64,000 nt of DNA from Podospora bellae-mahoneyi (lineage: Eukaryota > Ascomycota > Sordariomycetes > Sordariales > Podosporaceae). Shown here one piece after another: positions 1-12,200 of this stretch. A program made the position numbers and the translations under genes. The notes below the pieces were generated by a model. The model was not told where the DNA came from and made no database searches. It saw only the letters and a list, made by a program, of their open reading frames with translations. The stretch is taken from contig NC_085881.1 of assembly GCF_035222275.1 (NCBI RefSeq), positions 2,976,001 through 3,040,000 of the forward strand. Direction: 5' to 3'. Numbering within the stretch: the stretch's first letter is position 1; every line of letters begins with the position of its first letter.

Positions 1-171
1 AACCTCTCGCCATCAAGATGATCGGCGCTTTGCATATACCCTTTCCCCCACCTCTGGTTAGGTTAGCAATATCACCGTTAGTATACAATAGATAGGGCGC
101 AATAAAAGTACAAGCTGTCGTTGGATATATTTACAAAGGTATTAACAAGTTACCGTGTCAGAATGAAGGAC

Positions 172-1719
172 TCATTCCTCCTGGCCCCTCGCCCTTTTCC
201 TATTCCTCCTCGCCAACAGCCTTTCCTTCTCCTCCAGAGCCCTCTTCGCCTCATACTCCTGCGCCTTGGCAAACGTAGCCTTGTTAGTAGAGTTATCCTG
301 CCATTGCTCAAGCTTCTGCTGCGCAGCCGCCTTGGTCGACTTCAAGCTCTCAAAAAGGGTCTCCTTTTGTGGCACCACGGTCCCCTTGGTATCCAGAGTT
401 CTCGGGGCCTGGTACGCTCCGCCAATAGGGGTCCTATGGTGGCCCCCAAAGACCACTGGTCTCAAACCGATCATCTTGCGGAACCAGTTCTGATACGTGA
501 GCCACTGCTGCCCAAACTGCAGGAAAGTAGAGATCGCAAAGTAGAGTTGGAGACCGGCGGGCAAGAAAATGCTCACACCGAGGGTGATTGGCGCTGCGAC
601 CATGGTCATGATCTTCATGGTTCCTTGCTGCGAGGAGGCCATGTACGGGAGTGGTACCTAGATAGATCACAACAATTAGCTCAATATCATCTGACCAAAA
701 AAAAAAAAAACCAGAGCTGTGGGAACAACATACCCTCATACTAGCAATCATCAACCCAGCACCCACAATCGGCAAAATAAACAACGGATCCGACACGGTC
801 AAATCATTAAACCACAACGCTCCCCCCGTCTCCATCGACGGCACCGGCAAATCAGCCATTCCCCTGATCAACCTAAACATCCCAAAGCCCACGGGAATCT
901 GCACCAAGGCCGGAATACTCGCAGGCAGCATCTTGTACCCCACCGCCCGTCTCATCGCCTTCATCTTATTCCTCTTATCCAACATGGCATACTGATCCGC
1001 CTGGCCCCCCTGAAAAGCCGACATGACCTCCTTCTCCAGCTGCTCATACTTGGGATCCCTCTTCAGATCCTGCAGCTTCTGCGCCATTTCCGCAGCCGTA
1101 AACATAGGCTTGACAAGAACCGCCCTGATAGCAAGCGAGACAAGACCGATCGACGCCCACCACGGGAGGCCCGTGTAGATGTACGTGTGCTCGAGGATCC
1201 ATTCCATGAGGGCTGTCGGGCCGAAGCCGTAGTCTAGACCCAAGTTCTTGAGAAAGCCGATTTGCTCAGGCATGTTGAGGAGGTCGCTTCCGGAGAGGGA
1301 TACGGGGGTGGTGTCGATATCCGACAGGACAGAAGGGCTCGCGATCGGATCTACCACTGGAGCAGCGGCAGCGGCGGGGGCGGGAGTTGGGGCGACGGCC
1401 GGTTGAGTCGAGGCATACCGCACGGCTGTGAAGGCAGCGGGACCACCTATCCTGCTCCCAGAGAGGACGGTGCGAGGAGTCTGAGGAAGGGATCCATTGC
1501 TGCGCAGAGTGGTGCCGAACTGTCGTGTTGAGATTCGGGAGGACGACGACTGGGGAAGCTTCAAATGTTAGCGTTGGATATGGGAGGAGGAAAACGGAAA
1601 CGGCTCAATTGAGTCGAGAGGTCGCTAAGAAACAAGGAAAAAGAAATTGGAAAAATGCATACCTTTCTGGCAAGGCCCAGCGAGGGGCTTGACCTCAGTA
1701 AACCTCTACTTGGGAGCAT
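172..1719 (-). CDS. OXA1: Oxa1-type mitochondrial inner-membrane insertase
   Basis: Oxa1/YidC family insertase that inserts mitochondrially made and imported proteins into the inner membrane. Three exons: 1663-1719 (presequence MLPSRGLLRSSPSLGLARK), 734-1549 and 172-657, giving about 452 aa. The first intron ends either at CCCAG (1550) or 9 nt earlier at GAAG; both keep frame, and the CAG lies at a better distance from the GCTAAC branch site. The second intron is 658-733. The core has the family pattern: a hydrophobic segment (LPWWASIGLVSLAIRAVLVK), a matrix loop with QKLQDLKRDPKYEQLEKE, then hydrophobic segments around VPVGFGMFRLIRGM, LFILPIVGAG and APITLGVSIFLPAGLQLYF. The C-terminal 100 residues are basic and coiled-coil-like, ending RRNRKRARGQEE, as in the ribosome-binding tail of Oxa1. 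The family call is very secure; the first exon is inferred from the presequence and splice phase. Confidence 0.93.
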
Positions 1720-2270
1720 TTTGTCTCGGTGGTTTCCGCAACGAGGCAGACTCCAGAATCGCCTTCTAAAAGTCGCTGTAACTTTTTTTTTTGGTACGTT
1801 TCGCTGGCGCACGCGGCAAAGGTTCGGTTGGTGCCCCCCCTGGTCGCACTGACCCCACAATTGATCAACACCAGACGGCGCACTGCCAAGGCCAGAGCAT
1901 GTCCTAAGAGAAAGCCTGCAGAAGCTGGAAGGCATCAAACCTTCCAGGGAACAAGCCAGAAATGTTGGATGGGGATTCTGAGACTCTTCATTGTTGAATT
2001 TTTGGACTAGCTGCTATAGTGACTGTCCCCGTATGTCTGTATTTAAAATGCTCAATGGTCGCACCCTCCTCGCCTTTTGCCCTGAGTCGAGAGTGATATG
2101 TTGTTTGGTCACCATATAATTCCAGTTTGGATCTCTCACGCTGTCCAGCACCAGTGTTCATGCCCATCAGATCCACCGAGGCAGTGGGCGCTCTAAGCTG
2201 ATAGTAACCTATTTCTGTCGTGTGTTGGTGTATCATGACTTTATTGCTAGCAAATCGACAACCCTCAACA
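1720..2270. other. Intergenic, OXA1 promoter and TOM13 3' flank
   Basis: Both flanking genes read leftward, so this holds the OXA1 upstream region and the TOM13 terminator region. There is a T-rich run near 1783-1792 (a purine tract on the gene strand). Short open frames on both strands look non-coding. Confidence 0.5.
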
Positions 2271-2718
2271 TCACTCCAAGCTCGTCAGGTCGTCAAGTTC
2301 CCTCCGCCTCGGCTTTTCGACCGCTTCGATACCTGGCCCAATCGGATGCGCTTGTCTTCTAGTAAGAGGAAATATCTATCAAAAAAAATACCATGTCAGC
2401 AATATCTTTCCAACAAGCACAGGATCAGGCTTAAATGTAGCATACCCTTGTGTTGCTCCATCCCAACCTGAAAGCCGCCTCATGAGCAAACAGCTCGCCA
2501 AACCCAAGCATCATGCCATTAACGAAAGGAAGAAACAGGTTAATGGCAGCACCGCGGAGGATAGACCAGAAGGTGGGGGGCTGGTAGAGGATGACGGCGG
2601 GGGACGACGACGAGGGTGGTGACGTAGACAGCTCCTCTGGGGAGGAATACTGCTCGCTGTCGGAGCGGATCGTGACACCGGACTCGGCCATGGGGTTTGG
2701 GGGTTCTTCAGAAGCCAT
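2271..2718 (-). CDS. TOM13: Tom13/Mim1 mitochondrial outer-membrane import factor
   Basis: Small single-pass outer-membrane protein of the Mim1/Tom13 family, which inserts alpha-helical outer-membrane proteins and helps TOM complex assembly. Two exons, 2446-2718 and 2271-2375, separated by a 70-nt intron (GTATGC..GATAG), give 125 aa. The N-terminal half is acidic and Ser/Pro-rich. The conserved helix follows at about residues 55-85 and contains GAAINLFLPFVNGMMLGFGE, with the Gly-spaced face characteristic of the family. Exon 2 gives a basic tail starting IFPLTRRQAHP. I chose the ATG at 2718; an in-frame ATG at 2832 would add 38 residues without family features. It sits 550 bp downstream of OXA1 on the same strand. 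Confidence 0.88.
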
Positions 2719-3388
2719 GTTGGTGTGGATTTGGGGTTGAGTGAATCCGGCTGAGATTTGGGTTGCCGGTGACGATGGGACAGGAACACTATGCCGACGT
2801 CCGGAGATGCAGCGAAGCACTGGACGTCGCAAAACGCTCGGGCAGCCGACAGGGGAGCCTGGAGTGCCTGCCGGAGCTAGCTGCGTTTGGTTAGGGAATC
2901 GGTGGTCGGGGGCCAGATAATCCGGCTTGGCTGATGTATGAGGTGTTGACCGTAGGTGTTCAAGCTTTCTTTCTCGAGTGCAAGATGCTCAGTTTGAAAA
3001 CAGTTTCTTATAGAAGCAATATAAAGCAAGTAAATCGCTTCTATACCAGACATTTGGTCGGTTTAAGGGCCCATTTTTCATCATGGAGCTAGGCCACTGT
3101 GGTTGACAGCTGAGTACCTACCTTGGACGTCGGCGGGGTCAAGCAAACTGGATGGCGGATGGCGGGGCAATCAGACGCCTGGCCGTGCGTCGTTCGTCAC
3201 GTCGGCCTTGAGCTGCCTGATGGCCATCCACTCTCCAACTTCCCCAGACTGTCAAACTAATAAGCTTTCCGAGCTGTATCAACGACACAACAACTTCTGA
3301 TTCCATCGACTCCGACTTTCCAAGGGACGATAGCTGTCTGCTTATTTCAATTCATTCATATCACGCATTCAACCAAATCACGTTCATC
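2719..3388. promoter_or_regulatory. Divergent promoter, TOM13 / UBX gene
   Basis: A 670-bp intergenic region between divergent genes. No clear TATA box was seen next to either start. It presumably holds both promoters; nothing else is recognisable. Confidence 0.5.
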
Positions 3389-4753
3389 ATGGCGGATCAA
3401 GACCATGACACGCTGATCAGCAACTTCTGCGACTTGACAGGCGCCTCGGCCGACCAAGTATGTGATATTCTCAACACGGCATACCTCGTAGCAAGATCCT
3501 AATGTTCAACGATTTCTAGGCCACAGAATACTTGACAGCGACCAATTGGGATGTCAACACCGCCGCCGCCGCCTTCTACGGCGATCTTGACGAAAACGAG
3601 CAAGGCCCCTCTTCCACCGGCACCGCCACTGCCACCACTACCGACGCCGAGTACACCGGTCCACGAACATTGGATGGCCGACCGGCACCTGAGTATGCTG
3701 GTACATCCTCTTCGACTTCAAAGAAGCCCGTCAAGCGTCGCGGCCTCGCGACTCTGAGCTCCATAGGCGGCGGTCGCAATCAAGAAGACGACGATGACGA
3801 CGATGACGAGAGCGATGACGACAACCGCCGGGGACCCAGGGATTTATTCGCAGGCGGCGAGAAGTCAGGACTTGCAGTTCAAGATCCTGCTCAGCGGTCC
3901 AGCGATCCGAGAAAATTGATCAACGATATCGTTGCCAAAGCCAGAGCGTAAGTGTTGCCACTCTCTGTCGTTGGGTCGCCAGATCTAATTGCTAACTTCT
4001 TTCTCAAACAGCAATGCCACCGAGAGTAATCCCGCATCTTCCCCCGCTGCAGGCCCTTCATCGAGTCGCTTCAGTGGCTCCGGTCAGACATTGGGCGGAG
4101 ATGGCGTAGAGAGTCGCACTATTCCTAGCTCCAGAGCTGCTGGGGCCGTTCCCGAGGGGCCTGCGCAGGAGCGGATTCTCCATATCTGGCGTGACGGCTT
4201 TAGCATCGATGATGGGGAGCTTCGTCGTTTTGACGACCCTCAGAACAGGAGCGACTTGGATATGATCCGCAATGGACGGGCGCCAATCCATCTCATGAAT
4301 GTCCGCATGGACCAACGGGTCGATGTCAAGCTCCAACAACACGACGAGAACTACCGCCCTCTGCCCAAGATCTACCGACCCTTCGGCGGTGAGGGCCGTC
4401 GATTGGGTAGCCCTGTGCCCGGTGAGGTAACACCAACCCTCTCCCCTCCGGCCGCAACTACAACACAGCCTCAGGCCAGCCAGGCCCTGAGCACCGGAGT
4501 GGATGAGTCGCAGCCGACCTTGATGCTGCGCATTCAGCTTCCCGACGGAACCCGCATGCCAGCCCGATTTAACCCCACGCAGACAGTCGGCGATGTCTAC
4601 AACTTCATTGGACGCTCGTCTTCCTCGCTTTCAGCCCGTCCGTGGGTTCTCTCCACCACATTCCCCAACAAGGACCACGAAGACAAGGGCTTGGTGTTGG
4701 GAGACATGCCCGAGTTTAAGAAGGGTGGTGCTGCTGTCGTCAAGTGGAAATAA
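3389..4753 (+). CDS. SHP1: p47/Shp1-type UBX-domain cofactor of Cdc48
   Basis: Adaptor for the AAA ATPase Cdc48/p97, acting in protein degradation and membrane fusion. Three exons, 3389-3457, 3520-3947 and 4012-4753, give 412 aa. Domains in order: UBA-like helix bundle (about 1-45, starting MADQDHDTLISNFCDLTGAS), an acidic linker with a DDDDDDDESDDD run near residue 120, a SEP domain (about 215-290, with IWRDGFSIDDGELRRFDDP) and a C-terminal UBX domain (about 330-412, with LRIQLPDGTRMPARFNPTQT and the loop TTFPNK where many UBX domains have FPR). The UBA-SEP-UBX order and length match fungal Shp1. The first exon is supported by splice phase and by the conserved UBA start. Confidence 0.93.
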
Positions 4754-5171
4754 GCCTATTTCAGCATTGATGACAAGCGCCAGGAACAATTTGGCTTCAT
4801 AGTATCGGCGTTTTGATGGTATGGCGGCACTAGACCAAGCGATGGACAACAGTGTATCTGTCGGTTTTTCGTCCCGAGAGCTGTGTCCAGTTTTGAGACC
4901 GGCTGGTCTTTTCAGCAGGGGAAAGATGAAATAAAAAGTAAAATCTGCTCATAATTACATGCTGCCTTGTGCTTATTTGCCCAACCATTTTGAACACCTT
5001 TGACGCCGCTGCTGTGGTACTATCCCAACCCGTGATATTTGCACGGGCTTTCTCTTTTTCCACCACCAGAAATGCAACACAAAAAAAAAAAAAAAAAAGA
5101 AAACACTAAATAGTTTTTCCATCACTTAAAATGCCTTTTCTTCAACTGTTTGGATGACCCATCCCATGCTC
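4754..5171. other. Convergent 3' flanks (UBX gene / GTR1)
   Basis: Region between two convergent genes. It contains an 18-nt A run near 5081-5098 and is otherwise unremarkable. Confidence 0.6.
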
Positions 5172-6470
5172 TCACGCTCCTGGGTAATAACTCCCCGCAA
5201 CAGCCCTATACGGACTCTGTTGTACCGGCCCCTCGTCTGGAACAGCAGCAACGGGAGCAGCAGCAGCGGGAACAGCCGCCCCCGGGCTTGGCCCATCCAA
5301 AAACCTGAACCACGACCTTGCTGCCGTCACATTCAACTTTGCGCTGTTGAACCTCGCCTCCCCCGGCGGCATGCACACCAAGATGTACGTGTTGGCGGTA
5401 AACTTGGTGACAAACATGCTAAAGTGGCACCCCATCTTGTACTCAAACTCGGAGAACTGCTCGGCGTTGCGCGGCGTGCCCGTGAACTTGCTGCAGGTGT
5501 GCTTCCACGACTTGAGGATATTCGACATGCGCTCGAAGCGGTCGCCGTAGGGGTTCTTATCCCCCTCGTGGGAGGCCCACTTTGACACGACAAGAAACGA
5601 AGTCCGCTCGAACAGGAGGATCTCGTCGGCTTCGATGGCGACGCCGAGGGAGGCGAGCTGGGCTTCGATGACGGCCAGGTTCGGGACGAGGTCGTGGATG
5701 ATGGACGCCCAGGCCTTGTAGAGGGACTGGTCCCAGATGGAGGTTGCAAAGAGCTGCATTTCTGGTTCGAGGTCGTCGGCTGGGTGGGTAGGGGTGAGGG
5801 CGGTTGGGGAGGGGGAGTGTTGGGCGAGGGAGCCTTTTCTGATTATCGCGACCGCCTCGGAGGTTTTTTTCCGGACGAGGGCGGCTCGTTGGACGAAGAC
5901 TTCTTCTCTCATTTGGGGGGGGATGAGGTCCATTTTGTGGATTAGGACAAAGATTTGGGCTTCGCGGGAGTATTGGACCAGTGCCGAGATGATGTTGACG
6001 TAGGTTGCGAGGTCGCGCTCTACGTCTCGGGATTCAATGTCGAAGATGTAGATGAGGACGCCGACGTTGGAGAAGACGTGGGCGCGCTGCTGGGAAAGGT
6101 AGTTTTCCATAAAGGCTTCTTGTCCGCCGCAGTCCCAGAGGTTGAGGGTGAGGTTGCCGAGGAATTTGACGTGGGAGAGGTCGATGTCTATTGTTGCGCC
6201 TCTATTTTTGGGTCAGTAATTCATGTCTTGGGTGAGAGTGACAGGGGGGAAGAGAACATACAATCGGCGGGTATCGCGGGCGAGGTAATTGGAGAAGATG
6301 ATGCTTCTCATACTGGATTTTCCGGAGCCGCTTTTGCCCATGAGGAGGACCTTTTGCTTCTTGACTTTTTTGAGCTGAGTTTGTGTTTTTGGAATTCCCC
6401 CTCCCCCTGATGAGCCATCTGTCACCCCCGCGGTGCCACCGCTCCCTGTTGTCGTCTCCAGGCCTGACAT
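5172..6470 (-). CDS. GTR1: Rag-type small GTPase Gtr1 (TORC1 / EGO complex)
   Basis: RagA/B-family GTPase that signals amino-acid sufficiency to TORC1 at the vacuole as a heterodimer with Gtr2. Two exons, 6262-6470 and 5172-6201 (60-nt intron), give 412 aa. GTPase motifs: P-loop [18 protein letters not shown], the RagA-specific RDTRRLGATID, the G3 motif WDCGGQ and the G4 motif HKMD. The C-terminal half is the roadblock-like dimerisation domain. It is longer than yeast Gtr1 (about 310 aa) because of a Ser/Pro-rich insertion near residues 190-215 and an Ala/Pro-rich C-terminal tail. It converges on the UBX gene and is divergent from the LPMO gene. Confidence 0.93.
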
Positions 6471-7702
6471 TGTGTTTGTTGGGTGTGCTACCTCATGTGT
6501 GATATTGGTGTATGGGTTGCTGAACAAGTCCAGCCCTGACTAATTGAGATGATGTGAATGATTGAAGCGGTCGCGATGAGTGAAGTGGTTGTGGGTGAGA
6601 GCAGGCATGGATGAGCGGCTAGGTACGGGAGCTGATTGAGGATCCACCTGGGGAGCGGGCCGACAGGGATCATCGGTGCAACTGAGCTAACTGTAAGGGG
6701 TTTGGCGGTATGGATGAGCAACGGGAGCTTAGCCTCACGTGACGAAATACGTCACTGCTTACTTTTGCTCAGCTCACGACGTTGCGATTCTTCAGCTTTC
6801 ACTTGTCTCATGGGAGCGAACTCAGAGCCTGTATCATATTTGGCTCTTTGAGCTAATGTCAGGTACTCCATGAAAAGGGTGACTGAAATGACCAGCTGTT
6901 TTGGATCATGCAAAGCCACACTCTGGCACCAATCGACCATTCAAGCAGGCAGCTGTTCAGGTACTGTCCAAGTAGGTTTTTCATGTCTCAGCTGTCTTCA
7001 CCATCTGGATCGTCTTTTGATCTTTTTACGAGAATCTTGATCTACTCACTTCTTGCCTGCTTGACAAAGCTGGTAGAGTCTAGACCAAGCAGTGTGAACG
7101 AGCATTCCAGGTGTTGCCGAGCAACCTGCCCCCTTTACCCCTTTCATGCCATTCCTTCAACTCAGCCTCCTCACTTGGACATGCCAGTTGGCAGGATGGC
7201 GAAAATCAAATAATTTCAAATACAGACCTGGAGTCAAGCTTTCAGTCACCGTGTTGGTTCCCGTGATATGCATTGCTGTCATTCTGTTTCGACTGGAGTG
7301 AAAGGACAGAGCATAAAGGCAACCCAGTCTTGTATGCGATCGAACCTTCCGTTGAACTGAATATATTCACCCCGTAACACCGACTTCAGTAAATAGCACT
7401 AGCGTTCACGTTGTTTGTGTCTCTTGGGTGTCGGCAACTTTGCAGTGAATTTCCAGTTCCACCAACATCCCGATTCACTCCAACAATTTGGCTCTGTTTG
7501 TCTGCCACAACTATATAAACGATTTCTCATCTTCAACGGCCTTTTCTCTTCCTCTTCCTCTTACCAGTGTCGATATACGAGCAATATTAACGACTCGACT
7601 TCGAACCTAACCAGCAATCTACTCACAAACATTCTCTGGAGATACTCAAACCCACCTCTCCACACTTTCACCAACAAACATCCACCCTCACCATCAAACA
7701 CC
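6471..7702. promoter_or_regulatory. Divergent promoter region GTR1 / AA11 LPMO
   Basis: 1.2 kb between divergent genes. TATATAAA at 7512-7519 lies about 185 bp before the LPMO start and suits a regulated gene; the CT-rich leader at 7545-7700 is typical of fungal 5' UTRs. No TATA box is evident for GTR1. Confidence 0.55.
7512..7519 (+). promoter_or_regulatory. TATA box of the LPMO gene
   Basis: TATATAAA about 185 bp upstream of the LPMO start codon, followed by a pyrimidine-rich leader. Confidence 0.5.
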
Positions 7703-8812
7703 ATGATGCCCCAGCTCCTCTACCCAGGCCTCACCAGCCTCCTCTTCCTCCTCTTTGCCCTTCAGATCTCAGCCCACATGATGATCTCCTCACCACCACC
7801 CCTCGGCTCATTAAGCAACCCTAACCTCCGCTCTTCCGATATCGATTATAACCTGAAGGACCCCCTCTCCCCATCCGGCCTAACCTACCCCTGCGGCCCA
7901 AATTTCGACCTCTACTCCCTCTCCCCACAAGGCAACCCCGTCGCAATTTGGGCGGCTGGTTCCAGCCAATCCTTCACTGTGGACGGCGGCGCCTCCCACA
8001 ACGGCGGTTCCTGCCAGGCCTCCCTCTCCATCGACGGTGGCAAATCGTTCAAAGTCCTTCGCAGCTACGAAGGCGGCTGCCCACTCAAAAGGAACTACCA
8101 GTTCAGCATCCCAGCTGACGTTCCGGCAACAAAGAAAGCGGTCTTTGCGTGGACCTGGTTCAACCAGATTGGGAATAGGGAGATGTACATGAACTGCGCC
8201 GTTGTCGACATCACACCCGGGTCAGGCGGAAAAGGCGGATGGGCCAAGAAGCCAGAGGTGTTCAAGGCAAATATTGGGAACGGGTGTGCCACGGTCGAGA
8301 GATTCGACGTCGAGTTTCCCAACCCGGGGGATGATGTTGCTAGGGGTGGGGAAGGGAATTTTGCGAGCCCGGCGGGGGATTGTGGGACGGTGAACCGGGG
8401 GGCGGACTCAGGTGCGGGAGAAGGCAGTGGTAATACCCAGGGCGCGGCGGTACCGATAGTGGAAACGGAGGTGCTAACCAGAACCCAGACTCGCCGCCAG
8501 CAGGGGATTCGCCTGGCTCTAGCACAACTGATCCGACTAGGCCATCTCAGCCCAACTCAGGAGGTAAGTCAACATCTCTCTTCACCCCCCGATTCTGTTT
8601 CCTACCGTCAAAAGAGTTGAAGCCAACTCTCCCTTTCTTATTCTCTTTTCTTTCTAGATGATCCAGACTCAAGCTACGTTCCCTCCATCGGCGACTGGAA
8701 GCCAGGGAGGGATTTCCCAGAGTGGTTCAACAAGAACTCCGGGATGTCTATCATAGTCTCTTTTCCTTCAGTCTTTATGGCTTTGACGCTTTCTTCCCTC
8801 TTTCATATGTAA
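7703..8812 (+). CDS. AA11-type lytic polysaccharide monooxygenase, GPI-like tail
   Basis: Secreted copper enzyme of the LPMO type, probably family AA11, whose characterised members oxidise chitin. A signal peptide (about residues 1-24, ending LFALQISA) leaves a mature N-terminal His (HMMISSPPP), the first ligand of the histidine brace; the second His is in GGASHNGGSCQ and the axial aromatic is in NREMYMNCAVVDI. Exons are 7703-8429, 8489-8563 and 8658-8812, 318 aa. The intron at 8430-8488 (GTAATA, GCTAAC branch, CCCAG) is needed: without it the frame becomes Arg-rich nonsense, with it a Pro/Ser-rich linker (DSPPAGDSPGSSTTDPTRPS) follows. The C-terminus, NKNSG then about 20 hydrophobic residues, looks like a GPI-attachment signal. 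A GTAAGC donor overlaps the stop, so an alternative fourth exon from about 8884 cannot be excluded. Confidence 0.8.
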
Positions 8813-9263
8813 GCTTTGATCGGGTAATCTTTTCTTTTCCTCTGTTTAAGACATTGACTAACACTCTTTCGAAATCTTCTTAGCGGTACCTACTACCTCT
8901 GCTTGTGGCACAAAAACCGTCACGGCGAAGCCAGAGGGGACAATGGTCTTCACGCGGACATTCACCGTCACTTGGTGAGGAGATATTGGTGGGACATCAG
9001 GTTAGGGCCAGCGAAATTGGATATGTAGTTAGAACACAAAACTTGGGATGTTTGGTGGTAATAAATATTGGTATTTCAAAAAGATGAACAATTCTTTTCT
9101 CAAAATTGTACTAAACTATATATTCGTAATTCATAATCATAAAATGCAAACGCTACGTTACAATCGTAAGACCCATTCCACCTTCTGACTGTACCCTTTG
9201 CGCCCGCAAAACACAAGATCATAAGACGCTCCCATAAACAGCGACAATAATCCTTTCAGGAGA
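8813..9263. other. Convergent 3' flanks (LPMO / ankyrin gene)
   Basis: 450 bp between convergent genes. The frame at 8889-8976 (VPTTSACGTKTV...) looks protein-like but cannot be spliced in phase to the LPMO exons; otherwise AT-rich with nothing recognisable. Confidence 0.4.
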
Positions 9264-12200
9264 CTACGCCAACAACCTCTGTGCCTGTCCCTGTCCCTGC
9301 CCAGCCATCCCCCCCTCCTGCTTCCACCTCCTCAACTCCTCCAAGTTAACCTGCCCAATAATATTCCCCCTCTGTGTCCTCAACTCAGTCATCTTCAACT
9401 CATGCCTCCCCCTGGCCCCCTCCCCATCAATATGATTCCTCACCGCATACGCATTCAAGTCCGCCTCCCTCTGCCTCTGACTAAACTCCGCCTCCTGCAA
9501 CTTCCTCTGACTCTGAAACTGCAACTGTTGATAGTTAAAGTTTTCCTTCTCCTCCCACCTCTGCCTATGCAAATCCTGCATCTGCGTCAAACTCTTTGCA
9601 TGTCTCAACTCCTTGTGCTCTAGCGCGACAGTGTTCTTCTGTCTGCGCTCTTCAATATGCTGCACATGGGCCCGTTGGCGATGAGCCAAAGACGCACTCC
9701 GTTTCTGGTCCGCCATGGCGAGATTATCGTTATGTTTCTGCCATCGGACCCGCGATTGAACATTCGCCTCACTGATCTTGATCTGCGAGTCGTTCTGATG
9801 TCGATCTGCCTTAAGGAAAGTTGCCTGCTGGTGGTTCAAGCGGCGTTCCTTGCGCCCCTGTTGGGAGTGTTCCTCCTTGTATCGCACGCTGCGGTTGTGC
9901 TTTTGCTCCTCAATCTGGGCGTGCACCGTCGCCTTTTCCGTCACCCGTCTCAGCTCATTACCGTGACTTTCCTCCACACGACGATTGCGCTGCTCCCAGG
10001 CTCGTCGCTCCCGCTCATAGTCGCGAATCTCTTCTGGGAGGCCAACAGCATCAGCTGGCTGCGTCTCTTCGATGGTGGCATAGAACCTGTCCTCAACACC
10101 GTGGTCCTGAAGCATTTGTACCAAGGCCGGCGAGCGCGGGCCAAGGAGGATCCCTTTCATGATGTACATCGTCGGAGAATAGTGATAGATGCCCTCCTGG
10201 AAAGTATTCTCGTGACTATTGAGGGTCTTGTAAAGCAGTCGATCGAGAAGAACTCGCGTGATGGCCTCGTTGTTCTGATTATCCAGGGCAAGGAATATGA
10301 CAGTTTTGCCGCGCACCTTGAGTAGAGGGCTGGCATCGACAGAGGCGAGAATGTCGAGACTTTCATCCGCAAGGGCAATGTCATGCGGCATTGTTGCCTT
10401 GAGAGCAACCTCGCCCAGTGCAGTTCGGCCGCCATGCTTCGTGGAACGATAATTGGCGTCGTGACCAGCATCGAGAAGCAACTTCATCGCTTCAGGGTGA
10501 AAGTTGCGAGCCGCCTCATGGAGACTGCCGTCATTAACAGAGGGGTTATGTTGAAGCAGCGTCTTCATCATATCCATGTCCCCTGCGCGAGACGCGAAGA
10601 AGAGCGGCGACCGACCAAGGTTATCCTTCACGCTGACCTTGGCCCCATAGCTGAGGAGCATCTCCACAACATCAACTCTCCCAGATTTGACAGCCACGAG
10701 AAAGGGCGTGGTTTTCGAGACCGGGGTGGTATATGAAAGATCGGCTAATTCCGTTAGAATGTTTTGTTGTCACAAGAGGCGAGATACTTACATCCATGGC
10801 AGATGAGAGCTTCAATAACATCTTTGCTAATCATCTCATCCTTTTGCAACAGTGCCCACATCAGCACAGTGACAGGCTCAACCTCGGCCTGAGCATCCTT
10901 TTCTGTGTCACAAACGGCCCAAACAGTAGACTCCAGACGACATCCAGCCCTCACCAGACGATGGACAATCGCAACCGAGTCTCCATAAGACTTGAGAATG
11001 AGAATGATCGGCGGGTGCGGCATGCCGGGAAGGGAATGATTGAAGTCGGTAGGCAAACCTGGTTGAGCCATGACGTTGAGAATTTGGAGAAGAACAGACT
11101 CAGAGTGGTGAGCCATGATGGCGGCAGAAAGAGCCAGTGTTGCGGAACTGGCATCGGCTTTTTGCTTCAACAAGTAATCGAGGAGGAGAGGGTCGCCCCT
11201 TGATGCCGCCGTGCCAACAGCCTTTCCGTTTTCGCAGTTTACGTCGGCTCCCGCGGCAAAGAGACTGTCCAGAAAGGCCCTTGACAAAGTAGCTTGATCA
11301 TTGTTACAAGCGAGCTGGTCCACCACGTCCATCATCGCCCTGCTGGCAATCTGGGGGGAAGCGCCATGTTTCAAAATAATTCTGATAGTGTCGACATGTT
11401 CAAACGCAATCCACTGCTTGCCTCTGCTGAGAATAGCGGCAAATGCCTGTGTAAAAAGCTCCGGAACCTTCCCAGCGTACCCTGCCAATAGATGCAACAG
11501 GTCACGTTCAAGATTACAAGCCGCGTTCTTGATACACACGCCATTTTCATGAGTTGGCTCTGCCCCAGAGTCAAGTAGCGTTTTAGCGAGTGCCAAATCC
11601 GGTTTTGGTTCCAAAACCACATGTTTGAGCGCCATATTGAGATGATCAAGCTGAAGCCGACTCATGACCTCACCCAACAACGCCCTCCTATCCGTTCTTG
11701 GGGCGCGGAGTGCCTCCATGAGTAGCGTGAACAAGGCCTTGTAACTGATACCTTGACCTAGAACCAAGTGAAAGGTCTCGGGGCGAAAGCTTCGGATTGC
11801 GTAAATAAAGACCTCTCCATTGTTGTAATTTACCGATGCACGTGTGAGAAGTAGTTGTATCAATTCCCTGGGCTGATGTTAGTCACGCTTCATCAACAGG
11901 GAACTGCTGTCACAACTTACGTATTGCCACAGTCGTTCTTGAACACTTCCACCAATGCTTTCCCACTGGCAACTTCGTCGATAGGGTGGCGAACCAGTAG
12001 TTCAACCAGACGGCGTTTCTGATCCTTGTCCTCAGTACCCATCGCCCAGCCAAGCGCGGCACCAAGTGCCTCCGGTGATGGCTCTCGGTCCACAATTTGT
12101 TCTGCGATGTCCTCACACGAGGATCGTACAGCGACTTGCAAAGCCTCGCCCTTTCGATGGTTAACATCGGCCTTTCCGTCATACAGGATCAGATTGAATA

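Noticed and set aside
8441-8450. Frameshift mutation in the LPMO gene
   Set aside because: Fully explained by a canonical 59-nt intron at 8430-8488.
8884-8976. Protein-like frame VPTTSACGTKTVTAKPEG after the LPMO
   Set aside because: No donor of the matching phase exists in the last LPMO exon; kept only as a note on a possible alternative isoform.
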